In this document: one piece after another, positions 17,026 through 26,820 of the stretch
How the letters are laid out: each line of letters begins with the position of its first letter
Numbering within the stretch: the stretch's first letter is position 1
Source: Thiomargarita sp.
GTDB taxonomy: Bacteria > Pseudomonadota > Gammaproteobacteria > Beggiatoales > Beggiatoaceae
Reading direction: 5' to 3'
Assembly (NCBI GenBank): GCA_020720115.1
Contig: DYPD01000033.1
Location: forward strand, 1 to 34,488
DNA length: 34,488 bases
Translations under genes and position numbers: made by a program
Notes under the pieces: generated by a model
What the model was told of the DNA's origin: nothing
The model's database searches: none
Seen by the model: only the letters and a program-made list of their open reading frames with translations

Positions 17026-19335
17026 ATGGGAATTATCATGCGAACAGATCGTATAATAGTAGGTTTTCTATTGCTGTTCAGCAGTTTATTGGTTGCACAT
17101 CCAGTGATGGCATTTGACACATTTGTGGTGCAAGACATTCGCCTAGAAGGGCTGCAACGCATTGCGATTGGCACAGTGTTCAATTATCTCCCCATCAAAG
17201 TAGGAGAACGCATTGAACCGCAATCCGCACAAGCTGCGATTAGCGAACTATTCAAAACCGGTTTATTTAACGACATTCGCCTACAACGCGAGGGCGACAT
17301 CCTCATTATTGCAGTGACTGAGCGTCCGGCTATTTCTGAAATCAGCTACACCGGCAATAAAGAAATAGATACAGAAGAATTAAAAACCGCATTAAAGAAA
17401 ATAGGTTTTGCCGAAGGACGGGTTTTTGATCGTTCAATTCTGGAAAAAGTCAAACTAGAGTTACAGCGTCAATATTTTAGCCTAGGGCACTATGCCGCAA
17501 AAATAAAATCTACTGTCACCCCGCAAGAACGTAATAGAGTGAATATTAAAATCGAAATATCTGAAGGTCGTCCTGCCAAAATTCATCAGATTACCTTGGT
17601 TGGTAACACCGTCTTTAGCGACACAGAACTATTAGATGAATTTGAACTTAGCCCAAGTACCTTTTGGTCATTTTTTGGTAGCTCCGATCAATATTCTAAG
17701 CAAAAACTCGCGGCTGATTTAGAAACCCTGCGTTCTTACTATTTAGATCGTGGCTATTTGAATTTCAATATTGATTCCACCCAAGTATTCATCACGCCAG
17801 ACAAACAGGATATTTACATTACCATCAATTTAACCGAAGGGCGTAAATACAGCGTCAACGAAATTAAACTACTCGGAAATTTAATTGTAGATGAATCGGA
17901 ATTACTAAAGAAAATCGAAATCCAGCCTAAAGGCATTTTCTCTCGCAAACAAATTACCGCTAGCACCGAGGCGCTTCAGGAGCGTCTAGGCAACGAAGGC
18001 TATGTTTTTGCCAATATTAATGTGGTGCCTGAACCCGTAGAAGGACAGGATACCCTGGTTAATTTGAATTTCTATATTGATCCAGGACGCCGGGCTTATG
18101 TACGCCGCATTGATTTCAAAGGCAATAGCAAAACCAAAGATGAGGTTCTACGCCAAGAAATGCGCCAAATGGAAGCAGCGTGGGCTTCTGGAGAAAAAAT
18201 CAAGCGTTCCCGTACCCGTTTAGAACGCTTGCAGTTTTTTGACACTGTTGAAGTTGAGCAGATTAATGTACCTGGGGTTGCAGATCAAATTGATGTGGAA
18301 TACAAAGTTACTGAACGTGCATCGGGTAATTTCCTCGCAGGCGTTGGTTTTTCACAAACCCAAGGTTTTCTATTTAATGCCAGCGTAACCCAAGACAATT
18401 TTCTGGGTAGCGGTAAGCGCGTAGGAGTTCAGTTCAATAATAGCCAAGTAAACACTGTTTATAGTTTGCAATACCTTGATCCTTATTACACTATTGATGG
18501 CATTAGTCAGAGCCTTAATATGTACTATCGAGAGACCAACGCTGAAGAAGCCAACTTAAGCCGTTATGCGTTGGATGTATTAGGTGGTTCATTAAACTAT
18601 GGTTTACCCATCAGCGAACACAATTCGGTGCGTTTAGGCTTGGAAGCAGAAGATTTAACCATCAAAGCAACACAGTATAGTCCTGTAGAAGTGCATGATT
18701 ATGTTTCCAGTACGGGAGACAACTTCAAAACCTTTAAACTGGTTAGCGGTTGGACACATGACTCACGCAATCGTGGCTTGTTTCCAGATCAGGGCATGTT
18801 ACAATCTCTTGGCGCAGAAGTAACAATTCCTATTGGTGATGATTTACAATACTATAAATTATCTGCCCACCAACAAGTGTATTTACCTTTGATTCGGGAT
18901 TATGTATTGCTTTTGAAAGGCGATGCCAGCTATGGTGAAAGCTATGGTGGCGCAGCATATCCGTTCTTTGAAAATTACACTGCGGGTGGTCCACGCACGG
19001 TTCGAGGCTTTAAGGAAAATACTTTAGGTCCGCGAGACTCCAACAATAGTCCGGCGGGTGGCAATATACGATTGGTTGGTAATGCGGAGTTTATTTTGCC
19101 TGTTCCTTTTGTAAAAGAAAGCCGTTCTATGCGTTTATCGGCATTCTTTGATATAGGCAATGTATATGCTGTGGGTGAAAATCTGGATACTGGAACTTTG
19201 CGTTATTCTACTGGTGTTGGAGCGATATGGCTGTCGCCTTTGGGAGCATTAAGTTTTAGCTTGGCTAAACCTTTGAACAGTCAAGAAAGGGATGAAACAC
19301 AAATGTTTCAGTTTACGTTGGGAACTACTTTTTAA
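17026..19335 (+). CDS. bamA: Outer membrane protein assembly factor BamA
   Basis: The Omp85 core of the BAM complex, which inserts beta-barrels into the outer membrane. The track starts at 16984, but the ATG at 17026 has GGGGAG 5 bases upstream and leads into the signal peptide (RIIVGFLLLFSSLLVAHPVMA). The product has 769 residues. Five POTRA domains run from about residue 35 to 435, for example FVVQDIRLEGLQRIAIGTVF and KFSVNEIKL-type repeats (YSVNEIKLLGNLIVDE). The barrel follows, with the lid-loop motif GGPRTVRGFKENTLGPRD and a C-terminal strand ending FQFTLGTTF. Confidence 0.97.
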   Translation: MGIIMRTDRIIVGFLLLFSSLLVAHPVMAFDTFVVQDIRLEGLQRIAIGTVFNYLPIKVGERIEPQSAQAAISELFKTGLFNDIRLQREGDILIIAVTERPAISEISYTGNKEIDTEELKTALKKIGFAEGRVFDRSILEKVKLELQRQYFSLGHYAAKIKSTVTPQERNRVNIKIEISEGRPAKIHQITLVGNTVFSDTELLDEFELSPSTFWSFFGSSDQYSKQKLAADLETLRSYYLDRGYLNFNIDSTQVFITPDKQDIYITINLTEGRKYSVNEIKLLGNLIVDESELLKKIEIQPKGIFSRKQITASTEALQERLGNEGYVFANINVVPEPVEGQDTLVNLNFYIDPGRRAYVRRIDFKGNSKTKDEVLRQEMRQMEAAWASGEKIKRSRTRLERLQFFDTVEVEQINVPGVADQIDVEYKVTERASGNFLAGVGFSQTQGFLFNASVTQDNFLGSGKRVGVQFNNSQVNTVYSLQYLDPYYTIDGISQSLNMYYRETNAEEANLSRYALDVLGGSLNYGLPISEHNSVRLGLEAEDLTIKATQYSPVEVHDYVSSTGDNFKTFKLVSGWTHDSRNRGLFPDQGMLQSLGAEVTIPIGDDLQYYKLSAHQQVYLPLIRDYVLLLKGDASYGESYGGAAYPFFENYTAGGPRTVRGFKENTLGPRDSNNSPAGGNIRLVGNAEFILPVPFVKESRSMRLSAFFDIGNVYAVGENLDTGTLRYSTGVGAIWLSPLGALSFSLAKPLNSQERDETQMFQFTLGTTF

Positions 19336-19339
19336 CTTT

Positions 19340-19435
19340 CAAAACAGCCAAGCTCTGGCTTGAATTGTTTTGTTAAGAAACTTAAACAAAAATCGGCTAG
19401 GTTGTTTCATGATGGTAAAAGCTGCAAGAAACAAC
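19340..19435 (+). terminator. Two hairpins between bamA and skp
   Basis: First, CAAAAC (19340-19345) pairs with GTTTTG (19367-19372), with AGCCA/TGGCT nested inside it. Second, GTTGTTTC (19401-19408) pairs with GAAACAAC (19428-19435). Neither has a clean U-tract. They may slow transcription or protect the bamA mRNA end. Confidence 0.4.
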
Positions 19436-19476
19436 TGCCATTGCTGCTGATTTAACCATACTTCATATTTATCACA

Positions 19477-20013
19477 ATGGAGCTTGCTTTGAACAAGATA
19501 ACCCGCTCAAAAACCCTTATTGGTTTAACTTTTGCCACTTTTTTTAGTTGTGCTACTGTTCCTGCTGTGCTGGCGGCTGATTTGCAAATCGGTTTTGTCA
19601 ATATTCTCAAAGTATTGGATTTGGCACCTCAAGCTAAACAGGCTGATGCTCGCTTAAAACAAGAGTTCGCGCCTAAAGAAAAATCCCTGGCAGGTACCAG
19701 GGATGATATTCGCCGCATGGAAGAGCGCTTGCGCAAAGAAGAAGATACTATGAGTGCATCAGAGTTGACGCGTTTAACCAAAGATTTACGCACCCAACGT
19801 CGTGATTTTGATCGTGATCAAGAGGCATTGCGTGAAGACTTTAATCTGCGTCGTAATGAAGAACTCAATAAACTACAAAAAGAAATATTTAAAGCAATTG
19901 TGTCCCTTGCTAAAGAGGATGGCTATGATCTGGTGGTTGGCGAGGGTGTTATCTATGCGGGTGAGAATGTTGATATAACTCACAAAATCTTAAAGCGCCT
20001 AGGTTATCAATAA
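19477..20013 (+). CDS. skp: Periplasmic chaperone Skp/OmpH
   Basis: It holds unfolded outer-membrane proteins in the periplasm for the BAM complex encoded just upstream. The product has 178 residues: a signal peptide (TLIGLTFATFFSCATVPAVLAAD), a short beta part (LQIGFVNILKVLDLAPQAKQ), a long charged coiled-coil arm (residues 60-140) and the closing strand YDLVVGEGVIYAGENVDIT. The start is uncertain: the ATG at 19477 has no ribosome site, whereas GGAG within it lies 6 bases before a TTG at 19489 (reading MNKITRSKTLIG). Both keep the signal peptide. Confidence 0.92.
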   Translation: MELALNKITRSKTLIGLTFATFFSCATVPAVLAADLQIGFVNILKVLDLAPQAKQADARLKQEFAPKEKSLAGTRDDIRRMEERLRKEEDTMSASELTRLTKDLRTQRRDFDRDQEALREDFNLRRNEELNKLQKEIFKAIVSLAKEDGYDLVVGEGVIYAGENVDITHKILKRLGYQ

Positions 20014-20055
20014 ATAGCTAGGTTTCATATAAACTTTTCGCCTCTGTGAAACGTT

Positions 20056-21105
20056 ATGGGCAAGCTCTCAGTTACTTTGGCTACCTTAGCAGAGATTATT
20101 GACGCACGCATAGAACAACCTCAGGCAGCAGCCTCGATCATAGTTTCAGGCATTGCAACCTTGATGGATGCTCAGGCACATGAGGTGAGCTTTTTTGCTA
20201 ACCGCCTTTACCGTCAAGTTTTACAAAAAACTCAAGCGGCTGCCATTATCCTGGCAGCAGAAGATCAGCACTTAAGCCCTGTGCCCGTTCTTGTTGTGAA
20301 GCAGCCTTATGTGGCTTATGCGCAAGCAGCACGTTTTTTTAATCCGCCACCACTGCAACAGGCGCAATTGCATCCTAATGCTTGGATTAGTCCGCAGGCG
20401 CACCTGGGTAGCCAGGTGACAGTGGGCGCACAAGCAGTCATTGAAGCGGGGGCGGTTATTGGTGCAGGCTCAGTGATTAGCGCAGGTTGCGTGATTGGTA
20501 AAAATGTGCAGATTGGCAATGACTGCTACCTGTATCCTAATGTCACCCTCTACGACAATTGCCAGTTAGGACAGCGTGTAGTCATTCATGCGGGTGCGGT
20601 GATAGGCGCAGATGGTTTTGGCTTGGCACATGATGGACAACATTGGCTTAAAGTACCGCAGTTAGGACGAGTTTGTATTGGTGATGACGTAGAAATAGGT
20701 GCGAATACCTGCATTGATCGCGGCGCCTTAGGAGATACTATCATTGAAAATGAAGTCAAATTAGATAATCTCATTCAGATTGCGCATAATGTAAGAATTG
20801 GTAGCCAGACGGCTGTGGCGGCTTGTGTAGGTATTGCCGGCAGTACGCATATAGGTAAACGCTGCTTGATTGGTGGTGGAGTCGGTATTGTAGGGCATAT
20901 AGAAATTGTAGATGACGTACATATTACCGGTGGGTCTAATGTTCTACAATCTATCAAAAAACCCGGTATGTATTCAGCTGGCACGCCCTTACAGGAAAAC
21001 AAAGAATGGCACAAAAACTATTTGCGTTTTAAGCAACTGGATAAAATATCTCGGCATTTAACCGAATTGGAAAGACAAGTGGCAACTTGCCCGCATAATA
21101 AGTGA
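20056..21105 (+). CDS. lpxD: UDP-3-O-acyl-glucosamine N-acyltransferase LpxD
   Basis: It adds the N-linked acyl chain in the third step of lipid A synthesis. The product has 349 residues. The N-terminal uridine-binding domain (residues 1-100) reads [17 protein letters not shown] and [16 protein letters not shown] left-handed beta-helix of hexapeptide repeats follows ([41 protein letters not shown]). The catalytic His region is [14 protein letters not shown]. It ends with a helical tail ([20 protein letters not shown]). It sits 42 bases after skp and 13 bases before fabZ. Confidence 0.97.
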   Translation: MGKLSVTLATLAEIIDARIEQPQAAASIIVSGIATLMDAQAHEVSFFANRLYRQVLQKTQAAAIILAAEDQHLSPVPVLVVKQPYVAYAQAARFFNPPPLQQAQLHPNAWISPQAHLGSQVTVGAQAVIEAGAVIGAGSVISAGCVIGKNVQIGNDCYLYPNVTLYDNCQLGQRVVIHAGAVIGADGFGLAHDGQHWLKVPQLGRVCIGDDVEIGANTCIDRGALGDTIIENEVKLDNLIQIAHNVRIGSQTAVAACVGIAGSTHIGKRCLIGGGVGIVGHIEIVDDVHITGGSNVLQSIKKPGMYSAGTPLQENKEWHKNYLRFKQLDKISRHLTELERQVATCPHNK

Positions 21106-21118
21106 GAACGACAGCACA

Positions 21119-21568
21119 ATGAACAGCATGGACATACATGAGATATTGCAATATTTACCTCATCGTTATCCTTTTCTTTTAATTGACAAGGTAGTAGATT
21201 ACAAAATTTCGGACTACCTGATTGCAATTAAAAATGTTTCTTTTAATGAACCTTTCTTTCAGGGGCATTTTCCTATTCGCCCGGTGATGCCTGGTGTTTT
21301 GGTTGTGGAAGCAATGGCGCAAGCAACTGGCGTGCTTTCCTTTAAAACTGCACAAGCTCAACCAGATGACGATTCCCTGTATTACCTGGCAGGTATTGAT
21401 AATGCAAAATTTAAAAAACCCGTAGAGCCTGGCGATCAATTGGAACTCAACGTAAAACTTTTGCGTGCCACTCGAGGCTTTTGGAAATACTCGGCAGAAG
21501 CCAAAGTAGATGGCAAAATTGTCGCTTCTGCTGATCTCATGTGTGCTCACCGGAAAATCTCAGCTTGA
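21119..21568 (+). CDS. fabZ: 3-hydroxyacyl-ACP dehydratase FabZ
   Basis: It dehydrates 3-hydroxyacyl-ACP in fatty-acid elongation and competes with LpxA/LpxD for hydroxyacyl-ACP, which explains the gene order. The product has 149 residues, hot-dog fold. The catalytic His lies in [13 protein letters not shown] and the Glu in [31 protein letters not shown] is also diagnostic. Its stop codon overlaps the preferred lpxA start (TTGA). Confidence 0.97.
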   Translation: MNSMDIHEILQYLPHRYPFLLIDKVVDYKISDYLIAIKNVSFNEPFFQGHFPIRPVMPGVLVVEAMAQATGVLSFKTAQAQPDDDSLYYLAGIDNAKFKKPVEPGDQLELNVKLLRATRGFWKYSAEAKVDGKIVASADLMCAHRKISA

Positions 21569-22335
21569 TTGATTTACGCGCCATCATAGATAGCAAAGCT
21601 CAACTGGATTCTAGCGTCACAGTGGGACCTTTTTCAATTATTGAAGGTGAAGTTGAAATTGGCGCTAACACCTGGATTGGTCCTCATGTAGTCATCAAAG
21701 GACCCACCAAAATCGGCAGTCACAACCGCATTTATCAATTTGCTTCTTTAGGCGAAATTCCACAGGATAAAAAGTTCGCTGGCGAAAGAACCCTGCTAGA
21801 AGTAGGTGACGGCAATGAAATCCGCGAATATTGCACCATGAGCCGGGGCACAGTACAAGGCGGCGGCGTTACTCGCGTGGGCGACAATAACTGGCTCATG
21901 GCTTATACCCATTTTGCACACGATTGCATTGTTGGTAGCCATACTATTTTTGCCAATGGTGCTTCTTTAGCTGGACATGTCAAAGTAGAAGACTATGCGA
22001 TTCTGGGAGGCTTCTCTGGCGTGCATCAGTTTTGCGCCGTAGGCGCACACAGTTTTATTGCAGCCGGTTCTATCGTATTCAAAGATGTACCGCCTTTTGT
22101 CATGGTCGCAGGCAATAGTGCAGCCGCTAACGGTCTAAATCGTGAAGGTTTGAAGCGCCGTGCATTCGCGCCAGAAACCATAGAAACCTTAAGAAAAGCC
22201 TACCGAATCATCTACCGTCAAAACCTAACCTTAAAAGCTGCTATAGAAACCTTGCAACCAATGGCTGAAATCTGCCCGGAAGTTGGACAATTAATTGTCT
22301 TCCTGCAAAAATCCACTCGCGGTATTGTGCGCTAG
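21565..22335 (+). CDS. lpxA: Acyl-ACP:UDP-GlcNAc O-acyltransferase LpxA
   Basis: The first step of lipid A synthesis, adding 3-hydroxyacyl to UDP-GlcNAc. I prefer the TTG at 21565, which reads [20 protein letters not shown] as in known LpxA, overlaps the fabZ stop by 4 bases and gives 256 residues. The track's ATG at 21541 overlaps fabZ by 28 bases and adds 8 unconserved residues. The beta-helix repeats are followed by the catalytic-His region [16 protein letters not shown]. Later come [21 protein letters not shown] and a helical C-terminus. lpxB does not follow. Confidence 0.95.
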   Translation: MIDLRAIIDSKAQLDSSVTVGPFSIIEGEVEIGANTWIGPHVVIKGPTKIGSHNRIYQFASLGEIPQDKKFAGERTLLEVGDGNEIREYCTMSRGTVQGGGVTRVGDNNWLMAYTHFAHDCIVGSHTIFANGASLAGHVKVEDYAILGGFSGVHQFCAVGAHSFIAAGSIVFKDVPPFVMVAGNSAAANGLNREGLKRRAFAPETIETLRKAYRIIYRQNLTLKAAIETLQPMAEICPEVGQLIVFLQKSTRGIVR

Positions 22336-22389
22336 AACTCACAGCGCTGAATTTTCAAGTTTAGATTTTCTTTTGCAGCTAAAGTTTCT

Positions 22390-25300
22390 ATGCGTCTGAG
22401 CCAGATTAGACTTGCCGGATTTAAATCTTTTGTTGATCCCACCACTATTTCCTTTCCTAGCAATAGAGTCGGCGTCGTAGGTCCTAATGGCTGCGGCAAA
22501 TCCAATGTCATTGATGCAGTGCGTTGGGTAATGGGCGAAAGCTCCGCGAAAACCTTACGCGGTGCTTCTATGTCTGACGTGATTTTTAACGGTTCTCGCA
22601 ATCGCAAACCCGCAGATTATGCAGAAATTGAACTGGTATTCACGCAAGCCAACTTACCCCAATATCCAGGCATGGATGAAATCGCCATCAAACGTCGTTT
22701 AGGGCGCGATAATCAATCCCTGTATTTTCTGAATGGTGTGCGCTGCCGACGCAAAGATATTACCAGCATTTTCTTAGGTACAGGTTTAGGACCACGCAGT
22801 TATGCCATTATTGAACAGGGCATGATTTCGCGTTTCATTGAAGCCAAACCAGATGAATTACGCATTTTTTTAGAAGAAGCTGCCGGTATTTCTCGCTATA
22901 AAGAAAAGCGTCGAGAAACTGAGCTGCGTATGCAGCATACGCAAGAAAACTTAGATCGCTTGAGCGATTTGAATCAAGAACTAGACAAACATGTAGATAA
23001 ACTCAAGCGCCAAGTCCGAGCCGCTGAGCGTTACAAACAACTCAAAGAAGCAGAGCATTTACTGAAAGGACAATTGCTGGCAATGCGCTGGCGTAAATAT
23101 CATAGCTCAGTAGAACAACAAGAACAAACTATTAGCGGGCAATCCGAAATCCTTACTCTTTTAAAACAACGCCTAGAAGAGCTAACAACCCGCAACGCAA
23201 CTCAACGCCAAACCTATAGTGCTGCGACTGTGCGCTTTAATGAAATACAGGCTTTGTATTATGCGCATCAATCAGAACTGGATCGGCTTGCGCAAAAACT
23301 TGAGCATTCCAAAGAAAAACAAGAACAAATTGAATGGGATTTAACCCAGACTGAACAGGCACAGCGTCAAGCCAAGCAAACCTTAGAAACTGATGAAGGA
23401 CGACTCATAGGTTTGCAAACAGACGCTTTTGTTATAGAAAATCAACTGGAAGAACTGCAATTGCGCTGCGTAGCAGCGCAAGAACAATTAGACGGTGCGC
23501 AAGAACAAACACACAGCATTGAAATTCGTTGGGAGCATTTCAATCAAAAAGCCGCGGAACCAGCGCAGCAGATTAAAGTTGAAACAGCGCAGAGGCAAAA
23601 TTTGGAAGTGCAACTGGCTAAAAATCGTCAGCGTTTATCACGTTTGGAAGCAGAAAACCGAGAATTGGATTTACGCAATTTAGAACAAGACCTCAGCCAC
23701 TTAAATACTCAGCTCAGTGAATTAGAGGAACAATTAGAAGAACAACAAACTCAATTATTGCAAGCACAGGACACTATTGTTGAACAACGCGAGCAACAAG
23801 AACAAATGCAGCATAAACTGCACGAACAACACTCTCAATTGCAACAGATTCAAGGACGACTGGCTTCTTTAGAGGCTTTGCAAGAATCTGCTTTAGGCAA
23901 AGGCGATGCTGATCTGGAAGAATGGTTACGGCAACGTGCTATCAGTGCGGACACGCCGCGTTTAGCGCAATGTTTGAAAGTTGAAGCGGGTTGGGAGCGG
24001 GCGGTTGAAACCGTCTTGGGCGAAACTTTGGAAGGCTTGTGTTTGGCGCATTTGGATGCCCTGTTAGCGCGTCTGGACACCTTACCTCAGGGCAAGCTCA
24101 AATTAATTGATACCCGCCAGTCTTTTGCTGCACAGCCGCTCAACCCACCTAAAGCAACGCGCTTACTGGATAAAGTGACTGCCGATTGGGCGCTTTCCAG
24201 CCTGTTGGCAGGCGTTTATATCGCTGATAATCTGGCAGAAGCCTTGCGCCTGCGTGCGCAGCTTGCACCGCATGAATCCATCATTACCGCTCAGGGCTTG
24301 TGGTTGGGAGCTAACTGGTTGAGTATTAACGAAGAACGCGACCAACGTGCGGGGATTTTTGCGCGAGAACAGGATATTCAACGTCTACGCAGCGAAAGTG
24401 CTCAGATAAATCAAACAATAGCCGCATTGGTGCAACAAATAGAATTTATAAAACAAAATCTTACACAGCAAGAAGCCCTGCGCCTTCAATTTCAGCAAGG
24501 GATTAACCAGACGCAACGCCAACTAGCGCAACTCAAAGCCGCTCACGGTGGGCAAGCCGCTAAACTTGAACAAATGAGCGTGCGAGCGCGACAATTGCTC
24601 AGTGAACATTCAGAGTTGACTGAAGCCATTCAACAGGAGACGCTGGCGCTGGAAGAAGCGGCAGAACGGCTCTGGCAGGCAGAACAACGCCTGGAAAATT
24701 TTGCTGTAGAACGGGAAAATTTAGTGCAAGAACGCGCCCGCCAACGAGACATGGTTGAACAAGCCCGTCAGCAGTGGCAAATGAGTCGTGATGCGCGTCA
24801 GCAAAGCCAAGCGCGGTTGCAGAATATGCAGACAGAAATTGCCGGTTTGCAACAAAGTATTGAGCGTTTGCAAATACAATTAGAAGATTTACAAGAGAAA
24901 CACCAGGTTTTACACAGCCTTTTAGAACAAGAAACGCCTATAGATGAATGGCGCGAACAACATCAAGAACACGCCGAGCAACAACAGCTTTTAGCCGAAG
25001 ATTTACAACAAGCACAAGAACAGGTTAGAAACCTAGAAATTGAATTACGTCAGTTAGAAGAAGAACAGCGCACTGTAGAAGAACAAATTGGACACATTCG
25101 TGCAACGCTAGAACAGGATAGATTAGAGCATCAAAATCATTTGGTACGTCGCCAAACATTAGAAGAGCAATTGCAAGAAGGCGCATACCAGGTTGACACC
25201 CTGCTTGCCGAATTGCCAGCAGAGGCAACCGAAGAAATCTGGCAAGAAGGCATTGAGGATATTGAAAATAAAATTTTGCGTTTAGGTTCAGTTAATTTGG

Positions 25301-25896
25301 CAGCGTTAGAAGAATATGAAGAGCAAAAAGAACGTCAAGATTACTTAAAGAATCAACGCGATGATCTGGATAAAGCTTTGCGCATGTTGCAACAAGCCAT
25401 TGGAGAAATTGATAATGAAACTCGTAGCATTTTGCAAAAAACCCTGGATACCGTTAATCAAGGCTTTCAAGCCATGTTTCCGCGTTTGTTTGGTGGTGGA
25501 CAATCTAATCTGCGTTTGACGGGCGATGATATTTTAACTTCTGGGGTGGCGGTAATGGCGCGTCCACCAGGTAAGCGCAATAGCACTATTCATTTGCTAT
25601 CTGGTGGAGAAAAAGCCTTGACCGCAGTGGCGCTGGTATTTGCTATATTTGAATTAAATCCCGCACCTTTTTGTATGCTGGATGAAGTAGATGCACCTTT
25701 AGATGACACTAATGTTGGGCGCTTTTGTGATCTGGTTAAGAGTATGTCTGAGCATGTACAATTCATTTTTATTTCGCATAACAAAATTGCGATGGAAATG
25801 GCAGATCAACTCATCGGAGTCACCATGCAAGAAGCGGGCGTTTCTCGTCCGGTCACTGTGGATATTGATCTCGCTATGGAAATGGCCAGTAGTTAA
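22390..25896 (+). CDS. smc: Chromosome segregation ATPase SMC
   Basis: It organises and separates the chromosome by loop extrusion with ScpA/ScpB. The product has 1168 residues, full length. Walker A is VGPNGCGKSNVIDAVRWVMGE near residue 35. Long coiled coils span about residues 170-500 and 670-1000. The hinge lies between them (ADTPRLAQCLKVEAGWERAVE, GLWLGANWLSINEERDQRAG). The ABC signature is LLSGGEKALTAVALVFA, and Walker B is PAPFCMLDEVDAPLDDTNVGR. Many gammaproteobacteria use MukB instead, so an SMC here argues against the Enterobacterales/Vibrionales side of the class. zipA follows after 15 bases. Confidence 0.98.
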   Translation: MRLSQIRLAGFKSFVDPTTISFPSNRVGVVGPNGCGKSNVIDAVRWVMGESSAKTLRGASMSDVIFNGSRNRKPADYAEIELVFTQANLPQYPGMDEIAIKRRLGRDNQSLYFLNGVRCRRKDITSIFLGTGLGPRSYAIIEQGMISRFIEAKPDELRIFLEEAAGISRYKEKRRETELRMQHTQENLDRLSDLNQELDKHVDKLKRQVRAAERYKQLKEAEHLLKGQLLAMRWRKYHSSVEQQEQTISGQSEILTLLKQRLEELTTRNATQRQTYSAATVRFNEIQALYYAHQSELDRLAQKLEHSKEKQEQIEWDLTQTEQAQRQAKQTLETDEGRLIGLQTDAFVIENQLEELQLRCVAAQEQLDGAQEQTHSIEIRWEHFNQKAAEPAQQIKVETAQRQNLEVQLAKNRQRLSRLEAENRELDLRNLEQDLSHLNTQLSELEEQLEEQQTQLLQAQDTIVEQREQQEQMQHKLHEQHSQLQQIQGRLASLEALQESALGKGDADLEEWLRQRAISADTPRLAQCLKVEAGWERAVETVLGETLEGLCLAHLDALLARLDTLPQGKLKLIDTRQSFAAQPLNPPKATRLLDKVTADWALSSLLAGVYIADNLAEALRLRAQLAPHESIITAQGLWLGANWLSINEERDQRAGIFAREQDIQRLRSESAQINQTIAALVQQIEFIKQNLTQQEALRLQFQQGINQTQRQLAQLKAAHGGQAAKLEQMSVRARQLLSEHSELTEAIQQETLALEEAAERLWQAEQRLENFAVERENLVQERARQRDMVEQARQQWQMSRDARQQSQARLQNMQTEIAGLQQSIERLQIQLEDLQEKHQVLHSLLEQETPIDEWREQHQEHAEQQQLLAEDLQQAQEQVRNLEIELRQLEEEQRTVEEQIGHIRATLEQDRLEHQNHLVRRQTLEEQLQEGAYQVDTLLAELPAEATEEIWQEGIEDIENKILRLGSVNLAALEEYEEQKERQDYLKNQRDDLDKALRMLQQAIGEIDNETRSILQKTLDTVNQGFQAMFPRLFGGGQSNLRLTGDDILTSGVAVMARPPGKRNSTIHLLSGGEKALTAVALVFAIFELNPAPFCMLDEVDAPLDDTNVGRFCDLVKSMSEHVQFIFISHNKIAMEMADQLIGVTMQEAGVSRPVTVDIDLAMEMASS

Positions 25897-25911
25897 AACT
25901 TTGGAGCCAAC

Positions 25912-26766
25912 ATGGAATTTATTCAACGCTGGATGGCTGAACCTTGGATTCTAAGCTCCGCCATTATGTTGCCGATTATTTTACTGATTTTGTGGAAGTT
26001 ATTGCGTCGCCCCCGCTATGATGAAATTCAGTTATCCGATAAAGATTTATACAGCTACCAATATTTTGATGACAGTCCTATTTTTGAGAATAATGAACTG
26101 GTAGATGCCAGTGTTGCTGGTGTTTCAGTGGATGCGGGCACAGCTCCTCCCGCTTTAACAGAAAAAACCGCAGACAATTTTAGCGATGATTTTAGCGATG
26201 ATCTTGATCCGGCATTTTCCGATTGGGAACAACTGCGCGCAGCAGAAAACCAAGCACCTGTAGAGTCCCCTAAACCGCCGCCGCCAAGCAGTCCAGTATC
26301 TGCAAAAAAAACCGCCGCTGTTAAAAAAGAACTACCAAAAGAACTCATCATTGCCATCAATATTCGTGCGATACGAGACGTCGGGTTTCAAGGTACGGAT
26401 ATTTTTGCCGCTATGGAACAACTGGGCATTCAACACGGTAAAATGAATATTTTTCATCATTATGGTATTGAAAAAGCCCCTACTACTGACGCTGTGTTTA
26501 GTATTGCTAATTTATTGAAACCCGGTACTTTTAATCCCAGTGACATGGAAAGTTTCTCTACGCCTGGTTTGATTGCGTTCATGCAGTTACCTGGTGCTTT
26601 AGGCGGACGAGTGGCTTTTGAACTCATGCTGCATTATACACAACGCCTTGCTACTATTTTGCATGGACGCTTGGAAGATGATCGCAAGCAACCCGTAGAT
26701 GCAGAATTAATTGATTTCATTCGTCACAGTATTGATGAGTTTGAACAACCAGTGCATTTTGATTAA
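25912..26766 (+). CDS. zipA: Cell division protein ZipA
   Basis: It anchors FtsZ polymers to the inner membrane. The product has 284 residues. The N-terminal membrane helix is at residues 13-31 (ILSSAIMLPIILLILWKLL), followed by an acidic, Pro-rich linker with short repeats (NFSDDFSDDLDPAF). The C-terminal FtsZ-binding domain runs from about residue 140: IIAINIRAIRDVGFQGTDIFA, YGIEKAPTTDAVFSIANLL and LPGALGGRVAFELMLHYTQR. It lies directly after smc, the usual gamma order, but ligA, its common next gene, is missing. Confidence 0.9.
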   Translation: MEFIQRWMAEPWILSSAIMLPIILLILWKLLRRPRYDEIQLSDKDLYSYQYFDDSPIFENNELVDASVAGVSVDAGTAPPALTEKTADNFSDDFSDDLDPAFSDWEQLRAAENQAPVESPKPPPPSSPVSAKKTAAVKKELPKELIIAINIRAIRDVGFQGTDIFAAMEQLGIQHGKMNIFHHYGIEKAPTTDAVFSIANLLKPGTFNPSDMESFSTPGLIAFMQLPGALGGRVAFELMLHYTQRLATILHGRLEDDRKQPVDAELIDFIRHSIDEFEQPVHFD

Positions 26767-26820
26767 TGCGCGGTCTTTACTATTTTCTTGCCGTTTCTCT
26801 TGCTAACCGCAGGGTTCATT

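Noticed and set aside
25588-25960. ORFs opposite and out of frame at the end of smc
   Set aside because: They are shadows of the conserved SMC C-terminal ATPase motifs.
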